From NCBI GenBank assembly GCA_032718475.1, contig JAUCBJ010005691.1:1-37160 (forward strand): a stretch of 37,160 nucleotides of DNA, read 5' to 3'. Under the pieces are notes generated by a model. It saw nothing but the letters and a program-made list of their open reading frames with translations, had not been told where the DNA came from and made no database searches. Positions 24,472-33,689 of this stretch are shown here, one piece after another (positions within the stretch are counted from its first letter, which is position 1; each line of letters starts with the position of its first letter). A program made the position numbers and the translations under genes. This DNA is from Nemertoderma westbladi. Lineage: Eukaryota; Xenacoelomorpha; Nemertodermatida; Nemertodermatidae.

Positions 24472-24592
24472 CTGAAAATAATAAAAGCGAATATTCATCC
24501 ATCACACAGATTACCATTAATTATTATACTGTATCATAGATAAAAATATTATTGAGTTACTAACAGTTTACCGTATTTTATGTTTTACTTAC

Positions 24593-24661
24593 GCGAACAG
24601 GGATGTTACATGGGTGAAATAATCTGAGTAGGCATTGAAGAAACCGTAGAAATAATCGAAT
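24593..24661 (-). CDS. arylsulfatase B-like, small internal exon
   Basis: This 69-nt exon is too short for ordinary ORF listing. Acceptor TTCTCCAG|A and donor TTCGC|GTAAGT define it. It reads FDYFYGFFNAYSDYFTH..., matching the GFDxxxGxxxxxxDYxxH segment that follows GKWH...RG in ARSB-type sulfatases. Its phases (A completing a Gly codon on the left, GC carried to the next exon) agree exactly with the flanking exons, which strongly supports the model. Confidence 0.88.
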
Positions 24662-24745
24662 CTGGAGAATAATGAAATATTTATCACAACCAATATATTA
24701 ATTAATTGTTTGAAGTAGTTCCCCGCCTTGAGCACCGTAGTATAC

Positions 24746-25787
24746 ATAATAAAGGAAGGATAAAGTGATCTTTAGGTGCCGCTGTAATTATTATATAAAT
24801 GCCAGATATTTCAACCCAAAATTGTAAATGTGGACAAATACAATTAAACAGGCCTTCTTCAGTGGCTCTGGTACCTAATGAACCTAACTACGGAGCAACA
24901 CCAGAACAAATAGTACCGGTATCATATAAAATACTGCACATACAGTATGTGCAGGACCAATTACAACGTTTGTGTACGTGTTATTAAATGCTAACTACTG
25001 TATAAATATCAAAGATCAAAAGGGGGTTGCTAGCTAGAATTTTGTGTGCGTGTATTGGAATGTAAAAGAAATGCTAACTACTGAACAAATACGAAAATAT
25101 ATGAAAGAATTGCTAACTACTGTATAAATTGCACCAACTTTAGGTTAGCATCCTTTGTCGTGGGGCCCACTGTACTGGCGAGGTAGAGGAATTACGGAAA
25201 ATTACATAGGGGAGAGCATGGGGGCGGATTAGGTACCGCATGATGAAACACGGCAACTCAGTACGCAATGTCAACCGGAAGGATGCGATAGGGGAACACT
25301 TCCTAGATAAACATCCAAGGTGCAAGAACTACTAGGGACCTTTCAGAATTATTTTAAGATACAAATGCAGGAACTGGGCGGACCGGAAAATCAGGGAATT
25401 ATTTCATATATTTTCATATTTTATACAGTAGTTAGCATTTCTTTTATATTACAATACACGTACACAAAATTCTAGCTAGCAACCCCCTTTTGATCTTTGA
25501 TATTTATACAGTAGTTAGCATTTAATAACACGTACACAAACGTTGTAATTGATCCTGCACATACTGTATGTGCAGTATTTTATATGACACCGGTACTATT
25601 TGTTCTGCTGTTGCTCGGTCCGGTCGTGTTGTAGAGTTTCCGTAGTTAGGTTCATTAGGTACCAGAGCCACTGACGAAGGCCTGTTTAATTGTGTTTGTC
25701 CACATTTACAATTTTTGGTTGAAATATCTGGCATTTGTATAATAATTACAGCGGCACCTAAATATCACTTTATCCTTCCTTTATTAT
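24746..25787. mobile_element. foldback element with about 370-bp inverted arms
   Basis: The left arm 24746-25110 and right arm 25396-25787 are highly similar inverted copies around a 285-bp centre. The right arm has a 24-bp segment absent from the left. Both arms carry the same short open frame starting MPDIST and a repeated word GCTAACTACTGTATAAAT. The ends share ATAATAAAGGAAGGATAAAG in inverted orientation. It sits wholly inside the arylsulfatase intron between the exons at 24593-24661 and 25934-26114. No transposase was found, so it looks like a non-autonomous foldback. The target duplication could not be fixed. Confidence 0.88.
25156..25335 (+). pseudogene. possible degraded GIY-YIG-like coding relic in the foldback centre
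   Basis: One plus-strand frame through the unpaired centre reads CTGEVEELRKIT, stop, then GRAWGRIRYRMMKHG and AIGEHFLDKHP. The spacing recalls the xGE(T)xxxLxxRMxxH...AxxEHxxxxH pattern of GIY-YIG nuclease domains attached to Penelope-like elements. It contains a stop and lacks the GIY/YIG strands, so this is a weak suggestion only. Confidence 0.22.
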
Positions 25788-25933
25788 ATATTAATTAAGG
25801 AAACTCTTTTAGAGGGAAGGTTACATTATTCTAACCAAAACAACGGACGATAGGCAATAACACAAAGTTACAGGTTTACTAGTAATTTTATTTTCATCTC
25901 GTCTACAATAACTAACTTTGAAACTAAACTAAC

Positions 25934-26114
25934 CCCCGTTGGTTTGGCAGACACTCCTCCCTACAGAAGCCTTGGTGCCATTTCCCAACCATGTAGGTAG
26001 AATACCCCGCCTCTTTGAGGTATTGTGGTAGAGTTTTAACCTGCAGAGGCAGACAGGCGGGCTGAGTAGGTAGGATAACGAGGTGTTGTAACCCCAGGTG
26101 GATAGGATGTCTTC
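25934..26114 (-). CDS. arylsulfatase B-like, exon with GKWH active-site motif
   Basis: This 181-nt exon has acceptor TTTAATAG|GAAGAC and donor CGGGG|GTTAGT (phase 2). It encodes about 60 residues: [31 protein letters not shown], then [24 protein letters not shown] supplies the active-site lysine and histidine of type I sulfatases, and the CLP...RG segment is typical of ARSB. It enters with two bases of a split Gly codon, consistent with the family's TGR. The preceding exon(s), with the metal-binding Asp pair and the C-x-P-S-R formylglycine motif, were not found between here and the right edge. They may lie beyond the window or be lost. Foldback elements flank this exon on both sides. Confidence 0.92.
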
Positions 26115-26239
26115 CTATTAAACGAGAAAGATAATAATTCAACTCTTAACAAGTTGATTATACAGTATGATTGTTTTTAATTAACCTGCTGGATAAACTT
26201 ACAACTGTGCAGAATTCAGCCAGTTGTAGAATTGTCTTA

Positions 26240-27403
26240 GGGGGGGGGTAGGGGGTAGCGTATTTTCTGACCAAAAATATCCTATCTGATGCAGAATTTC
26301 ATGCTGAATCCAAATATGAAAACCGTTTTCCCATATCTTGCTTAGTTTTCGAGATATTTGGGGTAGAAGATACTGGCTCCGATATATCGCGATATCGGTA
26401 AAGGAGATGAAGTTTGGGGTTTGCATTCAATTTCTGCCATTTTCTGTGCTCAGTGATGCTAATTGGATGTCACCACGAGAAAGAGCACAAAATTTTAATT
26501 AAGAATTGTATTTTTTCATGATTATTGGATCTACTGATCAGTTTATAAGACAACTTCAAGTCTCCGGAATGAAGACGGGACTCGAATAAGTGACTCTATG
26601 GTCTTTGCGGGATTACACGGAATAGACTTATCGGTCATCGGAGATCTTCAAAATGTATAATCTCCAGTTCTAGTGGTCGTACGGAGTTCGTTTTAGGTTC
26701 ATTCGAAAGCTCTTTTCTTAGAGATCAAAGTTTCTATTTGGTTTGGCAAACTCTTGAAAGCTGCCTGAGCAATCACAACTTGAACAAAATTTGCAAGGCA
26801 TATTTTACCCAAATTCATGTTATGTTGCTTCACAACCATTTTGTCTTAAATCAAATGGTAACTTTGTTCTCTAAGAAAAGAGCTTTCGAATGAGCCTAAA
26901 ACGAACTTCGTACGACCAATAGAACTGGAGATTATACATTTTGAAGATCTCCGATGACCGATAAGTCTATTCCGTGTAATCCCGCAAAGACCGCAGAGTC
27001 GCTTATTCGAGTCCTGTCTTCATTCCGGAGACTTGATGTTGTCTTATAAACAGACCTGCAGGTCCAATAATCATAAAAAAATACCTTCTCAATTAAAATT
27101 TTGTGCTCTTTCTCGTGGAGACATCCAATTGGCACCACTGAGCACAGAAATTTGCAGAAATTAAATGCAAAATATATCATAAATGATAAATAATAAACGT
27201 AAATAATATCGCCTTTACCGATATCGCGATATATCGGAGCCAGTATCTTCTATCCCAGCTATCTCGAAAACAAAGCAAGATATGGGAAAACGGTTTCCAT
27301 ATTTGGATTCAGCATGAAATTCTGCATCAGATAGGATATGATAAAAATTCGTCTTTTTGGTCAGAAAATGCGCTACCCCCCCCACCCCCCCCCCCCCCCC
27401 CCC
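26240..27403. mobile_element. second foldback element with about 500-bp inverted arms
   Basis: Arms 26240-26740 and about 26852-27403 are diverged inverted copies around a centre of about 110 bp. The outer ends are G-rich (G9-TA-G5 at 26240-26255) on the left and C-rich (C8-A-C19 at 27376-27403) on the right. Both arms contain the near-palindrome CCGATATATCGCGATATCGG. The right arm carries an AT-rich insertion around 27170-27210. Short open frames inside the arms show no domain. It is unrelated to the foldback at 24746-25787. Confidence 0.85.
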
Positions 27404-27414
27404 TTAATGTTGCG

Positions 27415-29212
27415 GGATGAGGAGAGTATACCCGGGGATTCCCTGCGGGGATGAGGAGAGTATACCCGGGGATTCCCTGCGGGGATGAGGAGAGTATACC
27501 CGGGGATTCCCTGCGGGGATGAGGAGAGTATACCCGGGGATTCCCTGCGGGGATGAGGAGAGTATACCCGGGGATTCCCTGCGGGGATGAGGAGAGTATA
27601 CCCGGGGATTCCCTGCGGGGATGAGGAGAGTATACCCGGGGATTCCCTGCGGGGATGAGGAGAGTATACCCGGGGATTCCCTGCGGGGATGAGGAGAGTA
27701 TACCCGGGGATTCCCTGCGGGGATGAGGAGAGTATACCCGGGGATTCCCTGCGGGGATGAGGAGAGTATACCCGGGGATTCCCTGCGGGGATGAGGAGAG
27801 TATACCCGGGGATTCCCTGCGGGGATGAGGAGAGTATACCCGGGGATTCCCTGCGGGGATGAGGAGAGTATACCCGGGGATTCCCTGCGGGGATGAGGAG
27901 AGTATACCCGGGGATTCCCTGCGGGGATGAGGAGAGTATACCCGGGGATTCCCTGCGGGGATGAGGAGAGTATACCCGGGGATTCCCTGCGGGGATGAGG
28001 AGAGTATACCCGGGGATTCCCTGCGGGGATGAGGAGAGTATACCCGGGGATTCCCTGCGGGGATGAGGAGAGTATACCCGGGGATTCCCTGCGGGGATGA
28101 GGAGAGTATACCCGGGGATTCCCTGCGGGGATGAGGAGAGTATACCCGGGGATTCCCTGCGGGGATGAGGAGAGTATACCCGGGGATTCCCTGCGGGGAT
28201 GAGGAGAGTATACCCGGGGATTCCCTGCGGGGATGAGGAGAGTATACCCGGGGATTCCCTGCGGGGATGAGGAGAGTATACCCGGGGATTCCCTGCGGGG
28301 ATGAGGAGAGTATACCCGGGGATTCCCTGCGGGGATGAGGAGAGTATACCCGGGGATTCCCTGCGGGGATGAGGAGAGTATACCCGGGGATTCCCTGCGG
28401 GGATGAGGAGAGTATACCCGGGGATTCCCTGCGGGGATGAGGAGAGTATACCCGGGGATTCCCTGCGGGGATGAGGAGAGTATACCCGGGGATTCCCTGC
28501 GGGGATGAGGAGAGTATACCCGGGGATTCCCTGCGGGGATGAGGAGAGTATACCCGGGGATTCCCTGCGGGGATGAGGAGAGTATACCCGGGGATTCCCT
28601 GCGGGGATGAGGAGAGTATACCCGGGGATTCCCTGCGGGGATGAGGAGAGTATACCCGGGGATTCCCTGCGGGGATGAGGAGAGTATACCCGGGGATTCC
28701 CTGCGGGGATGAGGAGAGTATACCCGGGGATTCCCTGCGGGGATGAGGAGAGTATACCCGGGGATTCCCTGCGGGGATGAGGAGAGTATACCCGGGGATT
28801 CCCTGCGGGGATGAGGAGAGTATACCCGGGGATTCCCTGCGGGGATGAGGAGAGTATACCCGGGGATTCCCTGCGGGGATGAGGAGAGTATACCCGGGGA
28901 TTCCCTGCGGGGATGAGGAGAGTATACCCGGGGATTCCCTGCGGGGATGAGGAGAGTATACCCGGGGATTCCCTGCGGGGATGAGGAGAGTATACCCGGG
29001 GATTCCCTGCGGGGATGAGGAGAGTATACCCGGGGATTCCCTGCGGGGATGAGGAGAGTATACCCGGGGATTCCCTGCGGGGATGAGGAGAGTATACCCG
29101 GGGATTCCCTGCGGGGATGAGGAGAGTATACCCGGGGATTCCCTGCGGGGATGAGGAGAGTATACCCGGGGATTCCCTGCGGGGATGAGGAGAGTATACC
29201 CGGGGATTCCCT
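27415..29212. repeat. 34-bp minisatellite, 53 copies
   Basis: The unit is ATGAGGAGAGTATACCCGGG followed by GATTCCCTGCGGGG. The first ATGAGG starts at 27417 and the last at 29185, exactly 52 periods of 34 bp apart. I saw no variant between copies; the last copy is cut off after CCCT. The repeat is GC-rich in AT-rich surroundings. Each unit contains GTATAC, CCCGGG and the near-palindrome GGGGATTCCC. It starts about 12 bp after the C19 tract that ends the foldback at 26240-27403. Confidence 0.98.
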
Positions 29213-30266
29213 ATCTATTCTGAAATAATTATATTTATTTGAAAAATCCGCTTTTTCTCAACAATATTATTAAAAATTAGGGAATTAATCTAAACATTTT
29301 CACAAATTTTCCCTGGAAAATTAGTTAAATAAGTAATAGTTAATAATTTTAGTTATGTAATAGTTTATAATTTTATCAAACTAACTAATATTTCAGCAGT
29401 GCGAAATAAAGTGAAATAATTTTGCCAAAAAACCCATTTTATACTAACACAGCTCAATATATTATAGAAGGCAGTCTCGCCAACACGTTCTAACGCCAAT
29501 GGGACCGTTTATACAATGAGTGACGTAATGTAATTCCCCTTTAAACTCGATCTCCATTGATGTGGAATTTATTTTTCATCTCATTTTAGGGTTAAAATCA
29601 TCAGTTATATTTCGCAAAGTTTCTTCATTAAAGTTCTAGTGAACTGATGATCCTAATTAATCCAATGTTGATACAATCTTTAGGATTTAATTCGGAAATT
29701 AGTTGGAATATAAAGTTGAAGTTTCTCTTCCAAAACAAATTGAATAAGAACTGTCGATGATAAATCTATGAATATATTTAGCTTTTATTTTAATTCATTA
29801 ACAATAATATTTAGTACAACACAACGCAAATGGAGAAACTTTAACCGACATATTGAAAAATATATACCAAATGTCCCACAGAAACCGAAAGTAATGAATA
29901 TCCAAAAAAACAAAACGACACTAAATAAAAAGTAACAACATTAAATCACGGTTATTTCCAGCACAATATATTTTAACAACAATAATTATATTTATATCTC
30001 TATAAAGTAGTACTTTACAACATTACAGTCGAGCGTAGCGAGCAGAAAAACGTAACGAGTGTCGGAAGTGACTTTACTCAGATTGATTACGTTGTTTTAT
30101 TTATAATTTGTCCCATTTCTGTTTTTAGATTTAATTCAATAATTTGCTTGGATGACGTCACAAAAACAGCTACATTGTTAATTTTTTTTATATATTTAAT
30201 GAGATTATGAAATTGAAAACATAAATAGAAAAACATGTGAAACACGACATCCTCCTCCTCACTCAC
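29213..30266. other. AT-rich intergenic DNA
   Basis: No gene recognised. Around 30005-30075 a motif group AAAGTAGTACTTTAC ... GAGCGTAGCGAG ... GACTTTAC resembles a small dispersed element. The 12-mer GAGCGTAGCGAG recurs at 32938-32949. Confidence 0.4.
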
Positions 30267-30293
30267 GGGGGGGGGGGGGGGGGGGGGGGGGGG
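30267..30293. repeat. G27 homopolymer
   Basis: An uninterrupted run of 27 G on the plus strand, preceded by a CCTCCTCCTC stretch. It lies about 85 bp before the 21-bp minisatellite. The true length is uncertain, as with any long homopolymer in an assembly. Confidence 0.9.
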
Positions 30294-30379
30294 TTATTTT
30301 CGATTTCAATCATTATCAACAGGCGGTTAAACAAGTGTCTCCGTCGATATTTTAATCGGTTACACCGCAGTTATTTTTT

Positions 30380-31619
30380 GGGGAGTAGTACAGGTATTAA
30401 GGGGAGTAGTACAGGTATTAAGGGGAGTAGTTACGAGGTATTAAGGGGAGTAGTACAGGTATTAAGGGGAGTAGTACAGGTATTAAGGGGAGTAGTACAG
30501 GTATTAAGTGGAGTAGTACAGGTATTAAGGGGAGTAGTACAGGTATTAAGGGGAGTAGTACAGGTATTAAGGGGAGTAGTACAGGTATTAAGGGGAGTAG
30601 TACAGGTATTAAGGGGAGTAGTACAGGTATTAAGGGGAGTAGTACAGGTATTAAGTGGAGTAGTACAGGTATTAAGGGGAGTAGTACAGGTATTAAGGGG
30701 AGTAGTACAGGTATTAAGGGGAGTAGTACAGGTATTAAGGGGAGTAGTACAGGTATTAAGGGGAGTAGTACAGGTATTAAGGGGAGTAGTACAGGTATTA
30801 AGGGGAGTAGTACAGGTATTAAGGGGAGTAGTACAGGTATTAAGGGGGAGTAGTACAGGTATTAAGGGGAGTAGTACAGGTATTAAGGGGAGTAGTACAG
30901 ATATTAAGGGGAGTAGTACACGTATTAAGGGGAGTAGTACAGGTATTAAGGGGAGTAGTACAGGTATTAAGGGGAGTAGTACAGGTATTAAGGGGAGTAG
31001 TACAGGTATTAAGGGGAGTAGTACAGGTATTAAGGGGAGTAGTACAGGTATTAAGGGGAGTAGTACAGGTATTAAGGGGAGTAGTACAGGTATTAAGGGG
31101 AGTAGTACAGGTATTAAGGGGAGTAGTACAGGTATTAAGGGGAGTAGTACACGTATTAAGGGGAGTAGTACAGGTATTAAGGGGAGTAGTACACGTATTA
31201 AGGGGAGTAGTACACGTATTAAGGGGAGTAGGACACGTATTAAGGGGAGTAGTACAGGTATTAAGGGGAGTAGTACACGTATTAAGGGGAGTAGTACAGG
31301 TATTAAGGGGAGTAGTACAGGTATTAAGGGGAGTAGTACAGGTATTAAGGGGAGTAGTACAGGTATTAAGGGGAGTAGTACAGGTATTAAGGGGAGTAGT
31401 ACAGGTATTAAGGGGAGTAGTACAGGTATTAAGGGGAGTAGTACAGGTATTAAGGGGAGTAGTACAGGTATTAAGGGGAGTAGTACAGGTATTACGGGGA
31501 GTAGTACACGTATTAAGGGGAGTAGTACAGGTATTATGGGGAGTAGTACAGGTATTAAGGGGAGTAGTACAGGTATTAAGGGGAGTAGTACAGGTATTAA
31601 GGGGAGTAGTACAGGTATT
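30380..31619. repeat. 21-bp minisatellite, about 59 copies
   Basis: The unit is GGGGAGTAGTACAGGTATTA plus A. Variants include ACACGTATT, ACAGATATT, AAGTGG for AAGGGG, AGGACA, ATTACGGGG and ATTATGGGG. ACACG variants cluster in the second half. The period is a multiple of three and two plus-strand frames of the unit lack stops, so a long open frame arises (7-residue VVQVLRG or SSTGIKG repeats). A one-base insertion near 30846 switches between the two frames. It is best read as non-coding repeat. Confidence 0.96.
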
Positions 31620-32039
31620 TTTTAAATATCAATTACTATTAAGCCTCGGTAAACTTTTAGAACGCGTCACATTACTTTCTAGGCCAACTTTTCTTGCATT
31701 CCAACCGGAATTTAATGGGCTTTCTGGTAAACCAATTGGTATTTTGAAGTTAAATTTTTTTTCAAATATTTAGCTTATTTTTTGAAAAAATGGACCTAAT
31801 TTTCAAAAAGAAATTGCCAAATAATTCGGTGTTTATGCGTACAAAATATAAAAAAACTAATTGGATCACGTTATTCTACGGTAAAAACGCGGTACTCAAA
31901 TGGGAGCTGAGAAACATGTACCGAAAGAATTCTAAAAACTAATTTTTCGAGAAAAATCCAGTTATACTTTGAACCTTCCCGCGCAAAAACTGTCTGTTAT
32001 TATGAAATAATGTCTGTCAATTCAATATATATCTAGCAA
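31620..32039. other. AT-rich non-coding DNA
   Basis: No gene, RNA or repeat recognised in this stretch. Confidence 0.4.
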
Positions 32040-32480
32040 AAAGTGACAAAACCATGCTAAGATTCTTGCTATGGCGTTTTCCTGGTCGCTGATTTTATCT
32101 CTGAGGTCAGTGTTCACTTTTAATGAAATCTTGTTTGTCTGTATGTCTGTCTGTCGGGGAAGAAAAAAGGGGATACAATCTAGTTAAAAGTTTAGCTTAT
32201 GGGTTTTCCTGGTCGCAGGATTCATTTCGAGTGTCAGTTTTAACATTTGATGACTTCCAAATTGTCTGTTTGGCAGTCAGTCTGACGGTTATATTTTGAC
32301 GGACAGACTGACAGGCTTACACACAGGAACGACGAGGCCAAATTTGAATATTGACATCAGAAATGAAGTCACCGACTACGAAAACCCATATAGGTAATTT
32401 TTTTAGACAGATAGTTTATGTTTTATTGGCGGACAGACATTCTGACGGACAAATCGACAGTCAATCGGACAGACAGCCAT
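32040..32480. repeat. dispersed repeat with direct and inverted copies
   Basis: A diverged unit beginning GTTTTCCTGGTCGCTGATTT and ending in TCTGTCTGTCTG-type runs occurs at about 32070-32160 and again at about 32200-32300. An inverted version lies at about 32335-32395 (reverse complement GGGTTTTCGTAGTCGGTGAC). Complementary CAGACAGAC words near 32300 and 32430-32475 make the region self-complementary. It looks like an old foldback or tandem-derived mobile element. Confidence 0.6.
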
Positions 32481-32587
32481 ATCTCGAGAAGTAAGACAGA
32501 TCAGATCTTGTCAATCGGTTTTGAAATTTGGAATCTTGATAAAAATCTGCTCTAGATGAAACAGAAAAAAAAATTTGAATAACAATG

Positions 32588-32615
32588 AATGCCTGTACGA
32601 CTCCCCTTAAACGCT
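32588..32615 (-). repeat. solitary diverged inverted copy of the 21-bp minisatellite unit
   Basis: Read on the minus strand this 28-base stretch matches AGGTATTAAGGGGAGTAGTA and the following CAGGTATT at 23 of 28 positions, including TTAAGGGGAGT exactly. It lies about 970 bp from the array at 30380-31619 and is in opposite orientation. Confidence 0.55.
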
Positions 32616-32699
32616 TGTAGATAAAGAGAAACCGAAAATTTAAATTCCGTCTTACCCAGTAAGTAGGAGGGAGTGATACTATCTCTGTTGCATGCAATC

Positions 32700-33105
32700 A
32701 CGGATTGTTAATTAAACTAATACCCGGAACGGTACCAGTACTTTATATATTTACGTATTACACTCGGATCACTGAATGTTATTTACTTTAGGTAACATCT
32801 GAGAGAGAAAGTACTTTGATATCATTTTATGTTACAAATTATGAACTTAATTGATAAAGAGTGATAATAGAGCTATATATACCCGAATGCCATACAATTA
32901 CTCATTATTTTTATTGCAATGACGAAAGAGCGTAGCGAGGATAATATAGAATCAGAGCGTAATATTAATAAAGTAATGTTTCACTTTACCGCGTCTAATA
33001 CTATTTAATATGTTACGAGAATCTCCGAACATTATTAATTAAACTCCCGATAACATCGGATAATCCGAACGGATTCCCGGACGATCGTCAGAATTTAATC
33101 AGCTG
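32700..33105. other. AT-rich DNA downstream of SRP19
   Basis: No gene recognised. The GAGCGTAGCGAG word at 32938-32949, with nearby AAAGT/ACTTT motifs at about 32808 and 32982, suggests a second copy of the small element seen near 30005-30075. Confidence 0.35.
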
Positions 33106-33110
33106 TACTA

Positions 33111-33116
33111 TTTATT
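33111..33116 (-). promoter_or_regulatory. candidate polyadenylation signal of SRP19
   Basis: AATAAA in the context ACAACAATAAATAGT on the minus strand, about 55-60 nt after the SRP19 stop codon. The position fits a short 3' UTR. There is no adjacent A-tract, which argues against a retrocopy. Confidence 0.6.
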
Positions 33117-33171
33117 GTTGTTGTATTAAAACTGAAACTAAATATAGAAATAAAACTCGACGTCATAAGAT

Positions 33172-33621
33172 TCATCGCTTCTTCTTCTTATTTTTCTTTC
33201 CCTGCGGCCCCCCTCCGCCTGCCCCCCCGGCCCCCTCAGTCGGCTTCCCCCCGCCCCCCGCTAGCCGCGTCTTCAGCTTCGGAATGAGCCGACAGCAGGC
33301 CCGCAGCAGCTCGACGCGACTGGGAACCTCCGGGTTCACCGGCGTCCCATCGTCCGTGCGGAACTGGACCCGCACCCGGCCGCGCGCTAACGGCTCCTTG
33401 TCTCGCTCCCGGGGGTACATCTTGTTCTCGACTCCAACGTTAAACCCCAGAGAGAGACATACGTCCTTGATCTCGGACACGGTGGGGTTGTCCACTGCGA
33501 GTGCGGTGGGGACTTTGCGGCCTTCGGCCAGCGTCCGACGGGAGTTCATGTACGCCGGGTAAACGCAGATAAAACGCTCCCGCTGGCTGTGCGAAAACTT
33601 TTTGTAGTAATCCGAGGTCAT
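33172..33621 (-). CDS. SRP19: signal recognition particle 19 kDa protein
   Basis: Complete intronless frame of 149 codons from ATG (33619-33621) to the stop at 33172. SRP19 binds helices 6 and 8 of SRP RNA and lets SRP54 assemble, so secretory proteins can be targeted to the ER. Recognisable blocks are RFICVYPAYMNSRRTLAEGRK (near residues 15-36), NPTVSEIKDVCLSLGFNV, NKMYPRE, GRVRVQ and IPKLKTR. A Gly-rich stretch and a lysine-rich tail (KKNKKKKR) close the protein, as in metazoan SRP19, whose usual length (about 144) it matches. It is strikingly GC-rich against AT-rich flanks. SRP9 lies 300 bp upstream on the same strand. The intact frame and its own promoter-like TATAAA suggest a functional gene. 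Confidence 0.95.
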   Translation of the reverse strand: MTSDYYKKFSHSQRERFICVYPAYMNSRRTLAEGRKVPTALAVDNPTVSEIKDVCLSLGFNVGVENKMYPRERDKEPLARGRVRVQFRTDDGTPVNPEVPSRVELLRACCRLIPKLKTRLAGGGGKPTEGAGGAGGGGPQGKKNKKKKR

Positions 33622-33637
33622 AGCGAATAGTAATAGG

Positions 33638-33643
33638 TTTATT
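33638..33643 (-). promoter_or_regulatory. AATAAA just upstream of the SRP19 start (possible SRP9 polyA signal)
   Basis: AATAAA on the minus strand lies 17-22 nt before the SRP19 ATG and about 280 nt after the SRP9 stop. If used by SRP9, its 3' UTR would run almost to the SRP19 start. The hexamer may be fortuitous. Confidence 0.3.
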
Positions 33644-33683
33644 TGTGTTTATAATAAATAAGTTAGTAGGTAAAATTACGGAA

Positions 33684-33689
33684 TTTATA
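33684..33689 (-). promoter_or_regulatory. TATAAA box, candidate SRP19 promoter
   Basis: CCATATAAATTCC on the minus strand, about 63 nt upstream of the SRP19 ATG. It would place a start about 30 nt downstream and give a short leader. It is the best promoter-like word in the 300-bp SRP9-SRP19 gap. Confidence 0.4.

Noticed and set aside
24799-25734. Two small MPDIST... frames as host genes
   Set aside because: They are mirror copies in the arms of a foldback element, have no known domain, and lie in an intron. They are described with the element.
25934-26114. Circular RNA formation from paired repeats flanking the exon
   Set aside because: Each foldback pairs with itself, and the two elements are not complementary to each other, so there is no basis for back-splicing.
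26199-27180. Two short minus-strand open frames in the second foldback
   Set aside because: They lie inside the inverted arms, have AT-driven composition and show no motif.
30237-31625. 462-codon open frame of 7-residue repeats starting in a poly-G tract
   Set aside because: It is only the 21-bp minisatellite read in two stop-free frames. It starts in a homopolymer, changes repeat frame at a one-base insertion near 30846, and has no domain, codon bias or splice support.
32461-32697. 78-codon minus-strand open frame
   Set aside because: It spans dispersed repeat and the solitary 21-bp-like unit, with no domain or splice support.
33284-33562. 92-codon plus-strand open frame
   Set aside because: Antisense shadow of the GC-rich SRP19 gene.
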